Position numbers and translations under genes: made by a program. Source: Platerodrilus igneus (lineage: Eukaryota; Arthropoda; Insecta; Coleoptera; Lycidae). From it: a stretch of 64,000 nucleotides of DNA. The stretch lies in NCBI GenBank assembly GCA_036346225.1, contig JARFIW010000835.1:1845829-1909828 (forward strand), in the 5' to 3' direction. The notes beneath the pieces were generated by a model. That model ran no database searches. It was not told where the DNA came from and saw nothing but the letters and a program-made list of their open reading frames with translations. Below are positions 1-11,674 of this stretch, in pieces (position 1 is the first letter of the stretch; the number at the start of each line of letters is the position of its first letter).

Positions 1-340
1 AATGCCGAGCATGCATGTCCCTTTTATTAAGAGCCTTTAACACGGGCGTTGAAAAATTTTCCAAAAAACTATCGCAGCATTACTTATCTATAAAGATGCT
101 AACATCAATGAATCTATAGTGTGTTACAGATATCATTCACAGGTTAAAAATCGTTATTGCATAAAAATCAGTGCTTTTCTTTCTGGCTTTATTTTTATTT
201 AATGGTTGTTTGAAAATTTGAAATCTGGAATGTTAGGTTCTTGCTCATTAAGGCAGTGTTTGGGTAATGTCACACATTACATACGGTAAATTTCCCTTAC
301 TCAAACGATGTTTGTTCAAAAATATGAAATTTTAAGTCAA
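1..340. other. No gene recognised
   Basis: AT-rich sequence without a coding frame or repeat boundary that I can support. Confidence 0.4.
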
Positions 341-486
341 AATAGTATATTGTGTATCTACTAGTAAAAGTAATACATTCCTGGATGACAATGCAAATTG
401 TTGACAGAGGCGCTAGCCCAGGCCAACAAGCATTGAGAATCAGGGAATGTGCTTTTATTACGAAGTGTACATACTATTTTTTCTGA
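341..486. repeat. MITE-like repeat, copy 1
   Basis: A ~146 bp unit bounded by imperfect inverted ends: AAAATAGTATATTGTGTAT on the left against ACATACTATTTTTT on the right. A nested inverted pair (CATTCCTGGATGAC against TCAGGGAATG) lies inside it. A second diverged copy in the same orientation starts at about 648. No coding capacity. The family is not recognised; a small non-autonomous DNA element is the simplest reading. Confidence 0.5.
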
Positions 487-647
487 AATCGCATTCAATA
501 TTTTTAAACATTTAAGAACCATTAGTACATCAGTTTATGAAAGGATGTATTACACTTGTGTATACTTTGTGAAATTACTTGTTGGAGTGCATTATATTGT
601 TTAAAATGAGGATAAGAGCTGTATGGGAAAATACTTTCATAGCCTAG

Positions 648-796
648 GCCGGAAATAGTATATTGTATATCCAACAGGAAAAGCTCAACATTCCTGGACG
701 ACATGAAGATTGCTTGTCGAGGTGCAAGCCAAGACAAGCAATACGGAGTCCGGGAATGTTGTTTTTCATACGTGGTATACATACTATTTTTTCGCA
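648..796. repeat. MITE-like repeat, copy 2
   Basis: Second copy of the unit at 341-486, with the same ends (AAATAGTATATTGTATAT ... ACATACTATTTTTTC) and a better preserved inner hairpin: ACATTCCTGGACGAC against GTCCGGGAATGT, with CTTGTCGAGG / CCAAGACAAG nearer the centre. A short open frame on the minus strand here is a by-product of the repeat and is not annotated as a gene. Confidence 0.5.
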
Positions 797-1516
797 AATC
801 GTTAAAAAACGACAGAAATTAAAATACTAATTTAAAACAAAACCTGATTAATTATATTTATAAATAAATGGTGCTATCAAATTCTTAGTAAAAATTTTAG
901 CGTAACTATGGAAACGTTCCTATCAAGATATTGAATTGTCAAACTTGACACATTGAAATATGATTGCTGGTATTTTTGAAAGTAACAATACAAATTCTAT
1001 AATTATACTAATTGTATAATACCTGAAAATATCACACACAACTTACTTCAAATCAAATACATTCTGAAGTTAGTTGTTTGTTATATTTACATAATGCGTT
1101 AAGATTGTTTAAATAGAACTTACCATGAAAGCATGTTCTCAATCATTTTTGTAGTCCATATGTATATGCATATTATTTCTGTACAGTACAGTAATGAATA
1201 TTTCCTTACAGTGACTTGTCGTTGCTTGGCAACAACTAAACACTTGGAAATATTCAACTTTTCTTTAAGAAAAAATCAGAAATGTTAAAATTTCTGAACG
1301 ATTTGCGGAAAAGTATTTTTTGTAACGTTTTTTGACGCATACTAAAATAGTGTACGTTGATACTTGATTTTGAGCTCAAAGTAATCATTCTTGATCCATT
1401 TCAAAAAAGGAAATTATTACACCATGAGAAGTATTACATAATGTCATTTATGGAATATTCCTAAAAAAGGGTTTCTAAATTGAATAATTGTTATTTTAAT
1501 TTTTGATATTGATGTT
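797..1516. other. No gene recognised
   Basis: AT-rich DNA with no frame, repeat or RNA that I can support. Confidence 0.4.
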
Positions 1517-1520
1517 TTAA

Positions 1521-1592
1521 CACGTTCACTGCCATAGACGCGAATTCGCATCTTGCAGCTTGCATTTCCAACGCCATGGACGCGAATTCGTT
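1521..1592 (+). repeat. Probable left terminus of piggyBac copy 1
   Basis: Directly after a TTAA (1517-1520) the sequence reads CACGTTCACTGCCATAGACG and contains GACGCGAATTCGCATC, followed by a second partial copy (GCCATGGACGCGAATTCG). Short repeated motifs just inside a TTAA-flanked end are typical of piggyBac-like elements. A related motif occurs at about 13149. The matching right end was not found. Confidence 0.4.
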
Positions 1593-1985
1593 TTCATTAT
1601 TTGAGTAGCTTTAGGATGGCCTGAAATTACTGGCGTTGGGTATTAGTCCATTATATTTCGTAGGCTTGTCGTAAGAGGTATTAAATACATCAGTACAGCG
1701 CTAGTTTCTGTAAAGTGCGTATTGGATCTACAGTACAATGGATCAATCTAGTACCTTCAAAAATACGCTTTCATTCAAATCATGTGCAAATGAACAGCCT
1801 AAAACGTAGGAGTACTTTTTATTTTCTAATATACAATTTTTGTGCTTTCCTTAAAAGAAAAGCAAACTAGTTGGAGGTTATTTATAAAAAGAGAGAGTTT
1901 TCCCACCAATAAAATATTTGACTATAAATCGTACAAGAGAGACATTTTAAAATAAAGGTTAGTTTGCAGGTTTCAACAAAAAAAG

Positions 1986-3066
1986 ATGTACACTCCAGAG
2001 GAAGCCATGGAGTTACTATTTTCAGGCGAACATCTTGAAGGATTATTGGAGGCTTCTGAATCGAAAGAAAGTGATGATGAACAGATACCTACTGCCGCAG
2101 CCGAAGAAGGCAAAATGTTAGAATCTTATGTTTGGGATTGGGTAGATCATGAGAATCTAAAAGAAATACATTTTAGCGAAATTGAAATTCCCTTGCATGT
2201 TGAAAATAAAAATGAATCATATGAATATTTTAACTTGTAAGCCACAGATGAGTTTTACGCTTTAATTCTTTTGTCTACGAATAGATATGCAGAGGAAAGA
2301 TTTCTTCATGGTATTGGAGAACACTCTAGAATAACACTTTGGAAAGATTTAACTTTAAATGAGCTAAAAGTGTTTTTAGATGTGCTGTACCATATAGGTA
2401 CAATAAAGCTCAGTAGAATAGAGGAGTATTGGAAAACTAACTATCTATTCAATATTCCCATTTTTTGACAATTTATGCCTTGTAACCGATTTCAATGCAT
2501 TCTTAGAGCATTACATTTCATGAACAATCCTAAAAACAGAGAACCTAAACACGACGATCCGTTGTATAAAATACGTAACCTTATGGATTTATTCAACAGA
2601 CCCAGCAGGAAATTTATTATCCTGGACGACATTTGTCCTTGGATGAATCTATGGTGCTTTGGCGAGGAAGACTGGTGTTTTGCCAGTACATAAAAAACAA
2701 CTTTGGTAATTATAGCTAATTTATTCGATTCCTTTATGATGGAGAGAAATCAAGAGTTTTCCGGCTAAGCTAGGGGTTTATTCCTCAGGTAGAGTTTGTG
2801 AGGAGTGGTCGTGAGTTTCACAACAAAATCATTGTCTATTTCACTGACTCTTAAGTACAAAATAGGGGTGTAAAAGGGTGCCACCAAGTCCTAGAATTAT
2901 TAAGGCACGGGATACCCTAAAGGAGTACTTCGAATTCCTCAGGGGGAAAAATCACTTTTACTGCGAGCATGCAGGATCTGAAAAAAGCAATGTTATTATA
3001 ATAACAAAGGACGCAAGAGATACACTCTTGCTACCTTATACAATAAAGAAAAAGAGTAATTATTAA
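1986..3066 (+). pseudogene. piggyBac-like transposase, decayed copy 1
   Basis: Broken transposase of the piggyBac (DDE_Tnp_1_7) family, which moves DNA by cut-and-paste at TTAA. 1986-2240 encodes the acidic N-terminal part. 2241-2468 holds a stretch with TLNELKVFLDVLYHIGTIKL, the usual start of the catalytic domain. 2475-2690 gives CNRFQCILRALHF and LYKIRNLMDLF, then the first catalytic-Asp region (SLDESMVLW in a shifted frame near 2632). After that it decays: a large part is missing and a C-terminal trace (GYPKGVLRIPQGEKS) appears near 2910 in another frame. Several frameshifts and stops make it non-functional. A later part of a better preserved relative lies at 11675-12490. Confidence 0.75.
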
Positions 3067-4360
3067 TACCGAAAATTTACGTATAAATAGCAAAAGAAAA
3101 TTTAGATATTAAACTTCTTGAAAGCGCTGTTTAGTACTTCTTTATTAAGTCAGAGCTAATATCCATATTTTTTATCAAAAAGGGGATGTACTCTTATACC
3201 TTTTAACTCATTTCTCTCTATCTTTGGATGCATTTGTCCAAAATAAAACAGTTGTTCGATTAAATCATATGATGGTTCATGTTTTTTTGCGGTAAAAATG
3301 TTATATACAAAAATGTACATCAAAACGTGGTCTAATCTTTTAGACTCAAATATTGAAATATAAGAATTATGATTATCTTATCAATGAACCAAATTGTTAA
3401 TAATAAACTAAGTATGACCGTAAAAATAATAAATACCCAAAATGCACAGATCTGTTTACCTTAGTTTACAACTATGTGTTATATTTTCAAAGCTAAATAA
3501 AATTAGTTCTCATAATTACTTTATATGTCACTGATTTTGAAAGAAATACTTTTCAGGATTAAATAAAAAATTCATAATTTTAATTATTTGCATAAGTGTC
3601 TACTATAAGTTGATAATTTATTTTATACTTAAATTTAAAACAATAAAAGTTCTCATCAATACTTTGTAAAACAAAAGTCGAAAAACGCTACTATGTTGGT
3701 TTCACATATTCCCTTGCTTGTTAAGTTATTCTGGACAGCTGTCATGTCAAGTTCTTAGATTAGCGTTTACCTCGACAATTCGTTGTACTTTGCAACTCCG
3801 TAACAACTATACTTTGTTGAAACCAGATGTGATAGCATGAGGCTGATGGACAAACAAGTGACGTCAGCGAACTTCCCACATCTGCTTATTATGAAGACGT
3901 AAATTGAAACTTCTTCTTGTAAACTAACTTAACAGCGTATTACAGGAAACTATTTTCACGAACTTGCTGTGCAATACATCAAAATAGATCGAAACATCAA
4001 ATAAATCCATGGAATAAATTATTCGAATAAAAGCAGTCATACAAGCCAAACAATGTGCATCATTTTCGACTTTCCTTTAACTTAAGTTAAAGCAAGATTA
4101 TTTAATGGTACATTGAGTAATTAAAACAAGACATCTGAACTTATAAATTCGCAAACTTGTCAACGGTGAATTTTGCAGAATTAATATTTATTACAATTTG
4201 AGTTGATTGAAATTAAAACTTGATAATTTAATGAGATTAAAAATCATATAACTAGTGAGATTAAAAATTGGTAAATCAGTGAAATTAAAATTGGCAAACC
4301 AGTGAGTGATATAATAAAATTATTTAGTCTACAATAATAATGATTTAATTTGCTTACCAT
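3067..4360. other. No gene recognised
   Basis: AT-rich intergenic DNA. Around 3690-3900 the composition is less AT-rich, but I see no frame, tRNA-like promoter or inverted ends that would define a feature. Confidence 0.35.
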
Positions 4361-4361
4361 A

Positions 4362-4544
4362 TCAGAAACAGAACAAAAGACAAGTGCTTTCAGCACCTGA
4401 TTTCATTGCCACGTCTATGGCGATTTGTAAGTCGCTAGCTCGAACCATATTCTGAGAGATGGTGCGTGTCACCGAAGTGAATTCTTGAGCTCGACTGACC
4501 CTTCGTTCGGCGGGATGTGCACAATAACAAAAATCGCTTGACAT
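4362..4544 (-). CDS. Possible first coding exon of a host gene, unrecognised
   Basis: A 60-residue minus-strand frame starting MSSDFCYCAHPAERRVSRAQ lies in a less AT-rich island. It ends near a CAG|GTGCTG that could serve as a splice donor (about position 4390). It shows no similarity to any transposon family I know, and the composition looks more coding-like than its surroundings. I do not recognise the product. It could also be a chance frame; transcript evidence would decide. Confidence 0.2.
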   Translation of the reverse strand: MSSDFCYCAHPAERRVSRAQEFTSVTRTISQNMVRASDLQIAIDVAMKSGAESTCLLFCF

Positions 4545-4704
4545 CAGAAGTGCTATTCAAAAGTCCAACGTTTACGAACAGAGCCTATACTATTATTATT
4601 AATTAATATACGCCTCGTGATTGGGCTATACGATACTGATATGAACATTTATTAACATTGCAAAATTGTTTATTTGAATAAACATTGCAGGGTATTTTAT
4701 AATT

Positions 4705-4759
4705 AAACTTATAGATTTTATAAGCGGCAAAAAAATTGATACAGTGGGGTTAAATTATA
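4705..4759 (+). pseudogene. piggyBac transposase copy 2, piece left of the insertion
   Basis: In the frame that continues at 11675, the last ~18 codons before the long-TIR element read KLIDFISGKKIDTVGLNY. This fits the segment after the first catalytic Asp of piggyBac transposases, where R-Q-[YF]-I-x-x-K-x-H-x-Y-G-x-K is usual. Joining 4759 to 11675 through one TATA keeps the frame. Upstream of about 4700 I cannot follow the gene, so the 5' part is lost or too decayed. Confidence 0.4.
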
Positions 4760-5479
4760 CCGGGTGTCCCAACGCATACGAAACGCTTGATTACTGCTTA
4801 ATGGTAACGTTTAGCAAAAAAAACTTTCAAATAAATCTTATGTATACTTAAAATGGCTACAACGTAAAATTAATTAGTATTATACAGGGTGCTTAATAAA
4901 AAAGTTATTTACCAAAGTTATGTTTCTTTAAATGGAACACCCAGTATTTTATTACAAATTCTGATTGTTCGTATTAGGGTAACTTTTATCAGGATCACCT
5001 ATACCTAAATCTCATAGTTGTTGAGATATTCAACTTTTTTCAAAATCGCATGATTCATTAAAAATTTCTGTAACACCGTGATTTAGATGATGCTGAACAT
5101 TTAACTTTTGTAGGGGAATAGTATAAACGTGTAGTTAATGGAAACATAACACTAGTTATCAAAATAATATACAGGGTGCCCATTGCATCGTTTTCCGTTT
5201 ATTGAACAATTAATGCAATTAGGTCACTTATTTCAAATGGAACACCCTGTATATTTTCAAGTAGTAAAATGCAGAATTAAATTCTCTATTAAACAATATT
5301 AGGTTACCCTATATTCATATTCAACCGTTTCCGAGTTATTAGCGAATAATTTTTAATGAATCATGCAATTTTGAAAAAAGTTGAATATCTCAAAAACTAT
5401 GAGATTTAGGTATAGGTAATCCTGATAAAAGTTACCCTAGTTTAATACAAGCAATAAGAATATGTAATAAAATACTGGG

Positions 5480-5743
5480 TGTTTTTTACGTCAAATGTTA
5501 ATAATAAATAAACTAACAAATGCACGTCGGACTGTATATAATTATTTATTGAGTTTAAGAGCATAAGATTACAAATATAGAGATTGTTGTAGACACGAGT
5601 GCGTCTACACTTTAGAGAAGCTAACGAACAAGTGCGTCGTGGTTGAAATGAACCCTCTTCACATATTAAAGGCGGGCGTGGTACAGTCTTATACAAAAGT
5701 AACGTATACACACAACTACAAATTAAATATAAAGTATTGAACA
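5480..5743 (-). repeat. BEL 3' LTR
   Basis: 264 bp. On the minus strand it starts TGTTCAATAC and ends TAAAAAACA, so it has the usual TG...CA ends. It appears identical to the copy at 11223-11486. The adjoining internal side (about 5744-5765) does not show the clear purine-rich tract expected next to a 3' LTR. Confidence 0.9.
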
Positions 5744-5902
5744 TAAAGTGGGGCCCAAAAAAGGTGAGCCAAAAAAAAAATTATTTTTTTTTTAAATCAA
5801 TATAGCCTTAAGCTAACAAACTAACATACGTAGAATGAACAAAGAGCACAAAAAACTTTAATGCACTATTGCGCACAACAATAAAATGTTAAACAAGCAC
5901 AT

Positions 5903-8900
5903 TCAATATACGCACTCTGGCAATGGGCAGAGCTTTGCGAATGAGCGACGAACAAGCCCATTTGAGGTCTTTACTGTAGCAACGCGGTTCACTAGATCCT
6001 TTCCGGTGTGAACGTCTATTACACGTCCGAGACGCCAAGAAGCAACTGCAGTATTATCGTCCTTGATAATCACTAATTGACCAGATCTGAGCATGTCACG
6101 TTTATGCTGCCATTTGGTGCGAAGCTGTAGTTCAGCAACATATTGTAGTTTCCATCTTTTCCAAAATAACTGCTGCAGTTGTTGTATCCGAGCAAAATTT
6201 TTTAGTTGATTTGGAGCAGTGTCAGTAACATCTGGATGTGGTATCGTGCTCATATGCCGCCCGATTAAGAAATGAGCTGGGGTTAAGGGGTTTAGGTCTT
6301 CAGGGTCAGAGGATAGTGGACAAAGTGGTCTGGAGTTAAGAACGGATTCGATTTGCACTAAAAGAGTATACAGCTCTTCAAATGTAAGTAGAGAATTTCC
6401 AATGGAGCGCTTTAAATGATGTTTCATACTCTTAACACCGGCCTCCCAAAGGCCCCCAAAGTGAGGTGATTGAGGAGGTATGAAGTGCCACTCAATACCT
6501 TTCTCTGAAGTAGTATTAACTAACGTCTTTATTCATCTTAACAAAGTTATGTAATTCCTTTAAACTGGAGTTCGCACCGACAAAATTGGTGCCGTTGTCC
6601 GAGTATATTCTGGAGGGTTTGCCGCGACGACCAATAAATCTTCTCAAACACATTATGAAAGCTTGCAGATAAGTCGCTAACAAGCTCAAGGTGTACAGCT
6701 TTTGTAGCAACGCAGACATAAATACATATGTAGCACTTAGTAGTTGTACCGCGACGGCCACTTTTATATTTAATTAGCATGGGCCCAGCATAATCGGTAC
6801 CGACAACGGCAAAAGGCAAGTTTGGTGAAATTCTATCACGTGGTAAATTGCCCATTATCGGATCGATTGTTTTTGGTGCGCAACGGAAGCATTTAACGCA
6901 ATTACGCACAACTTGTCGAACCAGGTTTCTGCCATGAGTGAGCCAGAAACGTTCTCTTATGTATGAGAGGAGTAACTGAGGACCACAGTGCAAAAGGCGA
7001 ACATGTTCACATGCGGCTAACAATTTGGAAAGAGAGTGGCGACCGTCTAAAATAATAGGGTGCTTTTTATCAAATTCAAACTCAGAATTTTGAATACGCC
7101 CCCCCACTCGTAACAGACCTTGGTTATCAAGAACAGGAGACAAAGCTATTAATTTGCTACGAGGGTATACATTTTGAGCACTTAACAATTTTATTTCTTC
7201 TCCAAAGGAATCTAATTGAGCAATTCTAACCAAACGCATAAGTGCGGAATCGACTTCCTTTGCAGATAGTGGGCCAAATGTCCTCAAATCAAAGTTCACG
7301 GAACAATTGTTAACAAAACGCAAGCAATATGCAATTGTTCTTACAAGCTTATTGTAATTCGAATAATTTTCTATGGGAAAATGTTCATTCGAGCTTATTA
7401 TTAAAGAGGTGACTTCCCCTTTCATTTCAGGAAGCCTTGTTTCTAAGATGATTAAATTATTAAATTCAATGTCGTGTTTGTAGAGAAAATTGGGACCGTT
7501 CCACCAAATATCGCATACCTTTAATTGCGAGGGCATGAGTCCGCGTGACAGTGGATCAGCAGCATTGTTGTGAGTAGGCACATGCGACCAAATGGCATTG
7601 CGAGAAATATGTTGAATTTCAGCGACTCTGTGAGCCACAAAGGTTTTTAATAGATGAGGTGCCGTTTTTAACCATCCAAGGACAATTGTGGAATCTGTCC
7701 ATAAATAACAACGATCTATCTTACTCCTTAGCGCATTTACCGAAGTATACGCCAATTTTGAGAGGAGAACGGCTCCACATAACTCCAATTTAGGAATGGT
7801 TAGGGTTTTGAGAGGAGCTACTCTGCTTTTTGAACACAGTAGGTGACAAGATATCACGCCATCGATATCGATTGACCTTATATAGATACAGGCGCCGTAT
7901 GCCTGGGTGCTGGCATCACAAAATCCATGCAGTTCGATAACCGTCGGGTTTAGACAAATTGCATGCCGAAAAATTTCTAATTCATGTAATTCAGGCAGCT
8001 CAGTCCTAAATTGAATCCATTTTTGATGCAAATCTAGAGATATCGATTCATCCCATCCGGTCTTGTGTAACCACAACTGTTGAAGTAGTACTTTTGGTAT
8101 TAGAATACAGGGACCTAACAGGCCGAGAGGGTCAAATATCTGGGAGATTTCTGAGAGTATACTTCGTTTCGTTATCCGTTCATTTGTAGAAGGGGATATG
8201 AAAAAAGCCAAATTGTCATTTTCAAAATTCCAATATAGGCCCAAGGTTTTTGTATGGTTATGAGATCCAATTTCTAAGAAGTCCGGGTGTATATCAGTCG
8301 GATTAACATCCTTCAATACACGAGGGTCATTAGATATCCACTTTTTTAACGGAAAACAACCTGATAAAAGAATTTTTGGTAAGAGCTCACATATTTCTTG
8401 AGCTTCTTCAAGGGAATTCGCACCCGTGAGAATATCATCTACATAGAAATCCTCCATTATGATTTTGGAGATTTTTGGGTGCGTATTTGCACATTCAATT
8501 CCTAGCTGGTGTAGACAGCGAATTGCAAGAAAAGAGGCTGCAGCAGTGCCATAAGTTACAGTCCTCAGATTATAACTATGAATTTCCTTAGTTGCTTCAT
8601 TTCGCCATAATATTTGTTGCAGAGGTAATTGCGAGGGGTTAATAAGTACTTGTCTATACATCTTTTGTATATCGGCAGATATGGCAAACTTATGAGATCG
8701 AAAACTGAGCAAGATTGAGAATAAATCTCGTTGAATTACAGGACCGACCATTTGTATATCATTAAACGAATAGCCAGTGGTTGAGGGAGCACTACCATTA
8801 AATACAACTCGTATTTTGGTAGTGGAGCTTTGTTCTTTGAGCACGGCATGGTGAGGAAAAAGTATGAACCTTCCAACTGCATTGTCTACTTTCGATAAAG

Positions 8901-9130
8901 ACATATGAGAGAGTGCTAGATATTCGTCCAGAAATTGTGAATATCGTTCCCGAAGAGACTGGTTTAAACTTAGTCGCCGAGAGATAGAAGACTTCTTTTG
9001 CAAAACTATATGAATCGCCTAGTTTTAACGGAGAATCTTTTAGAGGAATTGTGACGACAAATCGACCATTGCGTTCCCTACGAGTGTTGAAAGCGAAATG
9101 ATTTTCACATTCAATTTCTTCTACTGACAT
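5903..9130 (-). pseudogene. BEL/Pao pol polyprotein (RT, RNase H, integrase), frameshifted
   Basis: The polyprotein would copy the element's RNA and integrate the DNA. 9130-8800 is the region leading into RT. 9003-6547 is one long frame with RT (KIRVVFNGSA; active site FYVDDILTG near 8440), an RNase H-like region (LHGFCDASTQAYGA near 7920) and the integrase zinc domain (HCGPQLL ... NCVKC). The integrase core Asp is in VVGTDYAGP near 6810. A frameshift near 6660-6760 moves the second Asp (IYSDNGTNFVGA) to another frame. After a further break come HFGGLWEAGVKSMK with the catalytic Glu and the C-terminal domain typical of BEL elements (DUF5641) down to 5903. The three integrase acidic residues are visible but not in one frame. 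Confidence 0.9.
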
Positions 9131-9732
9131 GGGTTTTGGGAGAGCATTCTTGGTTTCCCAAAATTTTGCAGTTGATCTTGAATGAGCATATAACTAGAGG
9201 AAAAATTACAAACAGCTACATTTGAAGTTGAATTAGAGAATATAGGGCCTAACGATCCAGCCAAAAGAGTTTTTGTAATTTGGGCTGTCCTTTTCCCAGA
9301 GAAATTTGTCCGACACATAACAAATCATAGAAGCAGTTAGCACCTAGTAATAGATCTATATTGCCGGGAGTGTTGAAATTGGGGTCAGCCAATTTTACAT
9401 TTGGCGCAACTTTATATGACTTGTGTCAATTGGAGCATTTGGGATATTGCCAGTAATTGCGGTTATTATTAGGCAAGAGGTTTTAATGTATACGAACTAT
9501 GTTTGGCCGTTAGAGAGACATTACATTTTGAGTTTATTTGAGAGTTATAATTGGCCAAACCAGTGACGTTTATTTTAAAGTTGTCACGTTGAGTTTTAGT
9601 CGGTTGCACAAGTCACTTGTAATGAAATTACTTTGACTTCCGCAGTCTAGAAGCAAGCGAGCATTATGGGCTTTACCCTGAGAGTCCAAGATAGACACGA
9701 CGGCAGTAGAGAGAAAGACGTTCGTGTTGTTA
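9131..9732 (-). pseudogene. BEL protease and gag-pol linker region, degraded
   Basis: Between gag and RT, where BEL elements carry an aspartic protease. Minus-strand frames here are short (for example 9121-9318, including CRTNFSGKRTAQITKTLLAG). No clean D-T/S-G active-site motif in one frame could be established. Read as a broken protease/linker because of its position only. Confidence 0.45.
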
Positions 9733-10525
9733 TCAACAAACGAAGAAGTTAGAGAGATTCTTTCTTCCGAAGGAATTGATTGAGAAATACCGAAGGGCCT
9801 GGGGCGTTACCTCTGACGAAGGAGATTTACCAATATGTAAAAGAGAGTTATGCTTGGCCATGCAAGTACGACAGGAGTGTCGAGATTTACAATCTTTGCT
9901 GATATGACCACGAGCGAGACAATTCAGACACAATTTGAGAGATTTTGCATTAGAAATTCTGTCATCTGCAGTGAGAGCTTTAAATTTTTCGCAAACATAT
10001 ATTGAGTGTGTGCCTTTACAGTAATTACAAAGAGCCGGGTTAGCGTTAGTTACAAAGGATTTAGTGCTTTCTATGACAGGAAGGCGCACAAAAGGCGCAT
10101 TTGCTGATTGCCCAGGACAATCATGACTACTTGAGATCCTAGAGTGAAGAGAATTAGGAGACTGCCTTGGAGACTTATCAATACTAGGAGGTTTAGATTC
10201 TAGAACGGAATTCGCAGAGCTATTTTTAACGGTCTTTTGTAACAAAAGTTCGGCTTCTGTAGTCAAAGCGTAATATTTTTCTTCAAAACTATCGCGATGT
10301 GCAAGTTCAGCATCGAAATCTTCAGAGAGGGTTTCAATTAGATTTTGTATTTCATCATATGCACTCGGCATGCATATAAAATCATTTAGTCGTTTACGCA
10401 ATTCAATTATTTGACCATGAAGGAGAATCCATTTGTTGTAAATTACTAATAAAGGTTCCAAAATTTGTTACCTTTCGCTTGAGTACTGTTCGCTTTTTAC
10501 GCAATGTTTCAATTTCTGTCGCCAT
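9733..10525 (-). pseudogene. BEL gag-like protein, frameshifted
   Basis: The start ATG is at 10525 (MATEIETLRKKRTVLKRKV), and a frameshift around 10410-10450 moves the reading into the frame that runs to 9733. That second frame has a helical N-terminal part and then zinc-knuckle-like Cys/His clusters: CNYCKGTHSIYVCEKF, CLNCLARGHISKDC and CRTCMAKH near residues 140-215. Gag would package the element's RNA. It is shorter than typical BEL gag. The ~680 bp between 10526 and the PBS is leader sequence. Confidence 0.8.
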
Positions 10526-11202
10526 AATTAAGAGCAATGTTAATAAAAATACAAATATTTTTAAAACAAAGGTGGTCCTAAAGACCGGTATAAATACCAA
10601 GAGAGAGTAAGAGAGAGATTTGCGACAAAATTTGATAACACTTTTTGAGAAGTATAATTGTACGACAAGGCACTAATTTTACTGTAAACTAGTCAAATAA
10701 CTTAGTTAAAATACGTTTTCAGAGAGAGATATTTGAGTGCATCAACCTTTTACACAAAGAGCGTGAATAAAACCAATATTCACTACCAAACACTTGTTAC
10801 TGAAATTTATGAGCATTGAACATCACTGAAAGCAAAAATAATTTTTCATTTCAGTTGAGGTTTGTGTACATGCATCACTTACTTGATATACTTTAAATAG
10901 TGTGTTGTAATATTTTTCATTAGATCATTCATACAAAATAACCAACTTTTAGCACAGATACGTTTTTTATAGGAAAGTGAATAAAATAAATAGGATGGAC
11001 TTACAGCTTTGTGATGAGTGTACCGTTGTATGGCCTCAAGAAATCCTTAGGTAAAAACCAGTTTGTTACTGCAAACATCTAATATTTCATCCCCTTTACT
11101 TTCGCCTTGCTATGTTGAAGAATGCAAACTCGAGCTTGAGATATGCTGAAGCGTGATGCGTGATCTACAATTATAGTTAATCGAAGTGATTGCTAATTCA
11201 AT

Positions 11203-11221
11203 AATCCGGCTCGAAGGACCA
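11203..11221 (-). promoter_or_regulatory. BEL primer-binding site (tRNA-Tyr type)
   Basis: On the minus strand, one base after the 5' LTR, the sequence reads TGGTCCTTCGAGCCGGATT. This is the exact complement of the 3' end of an insect tRNA-Tyr including CCA, as I recall that tRNA (acceptor TCGAAGG-ACCA). It marks where minus-strand DNA synthesis is primed and confirms the element's orientation. Confidence 0.8.
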
Positions 11222-11222
11222 A

Positions 11223-11486
11223 TGTTTTTTACGTCAAATGTTAATAATAAATAAACTAACAAATGCACGTCGGACTGTATATAATTATTTATTGAGTTTA
11301 AGAGCATAAGATTACAAATATAGAGATTGTTGTAGACACGAGTGCGTCTACACTTTAGAGAAGCTAACGAACAAGTGCGTCGTGGTTGAAATGAACCCTC
11401 TTCACATATTAAAGGCGGGCGTGGTACAGTCTTATACAAAAGTAACGTATACACACAACTACAAATTAAATATAAAGTATTGAACA
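11223..11486 (-). repeat. BEL 5' LTR
   Basis: 264 bp LTR, apparently identical to 5480-5743. It holds the promoter for the minus-strand element. It is followed on the minus strand by a 1 nt spacer and the primer-binding site. Confidence 0.9.
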
Positions 11487-11674
11487 CTGGGTGTTCCATT
11501 TAAAGAAACATAACTTTGGTAAATAACTTTTTTATTGAGCACCCTGTATAATACTAATTAATTTTACGTTGTAGCCATTTTAAGTATACATAAGATTTAT
11601 TTGAAAGTTTTTTCGCTAAACGTTACCATTAAGCAGTAATCGAGCGTTTCGTATGCGTTGGGACACCCGGTATA

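Larger units (their letters stand above)
5480..11486 (-). mobile_element. BEL/Pao LTR retrotransposon
   Basis: Complete element of 6,007 bp on the minus strand: two 264 bp LTRs that I read as identical, a 5 bp target duplication CTGGG (5475-5479 and 11487-11491), a tRNA primer-binding site, a gag-like gene and a pol gene. It landed inside the right inverted repeat of the surrounding DNA element. The identical LTRs argue for a recent insertion, yet gag and pol carry frameshifts. Either the copy was mobilised by proteins from another copy or some breaks are sequencing errors. No envelope gene is seen. Confidence 0.9.
4760..11670. mobile_element. Long-TIR DNA transposon (non-autonomous), split by a BEL element
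   Basis: The ends are CCGGGTGTCCCAACGCATAC and its reverse complement at 11651-11670, flanked by TATA on both sides (4756-4759 and 11671-11674). The inverted repeats run ~310 bp: 4760-5072 pairs with 11670-11487 and then 5479-5350. Without the BEL insert the element is about 0.9 kb and has no coding capacity. Additional TACAGGGTG-type motifs occur inside (near 4889, 5169 and 5245). It sits in frame inside piggyBac copy 2. The superfamily is unclear; a TA core in the target would fit IS630/Tc1/mariner relatives. Confidence 0.75.

Noticed and set aside
522..797. 91-codon minus-strand frame
   Set aside because: Lies across the MITE-like repeat copy 2 and its flank, with no family likeness; explained by the repeat.
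5442..5744. Open frame MFNTLYLICSCVYTLLL and its twin at 11110-11499
   Set aside because: Both are the identical BEL LTR read on one strand; membrane-like composition is a by-product of LTR sequence.
5480..11486. Possible retrovirus with envelope gene
   Set aside because: No third gene after pol; integrase C-terminal domain leads directly to the 3' LTR. It is a BEL/Pao retrotransposon.
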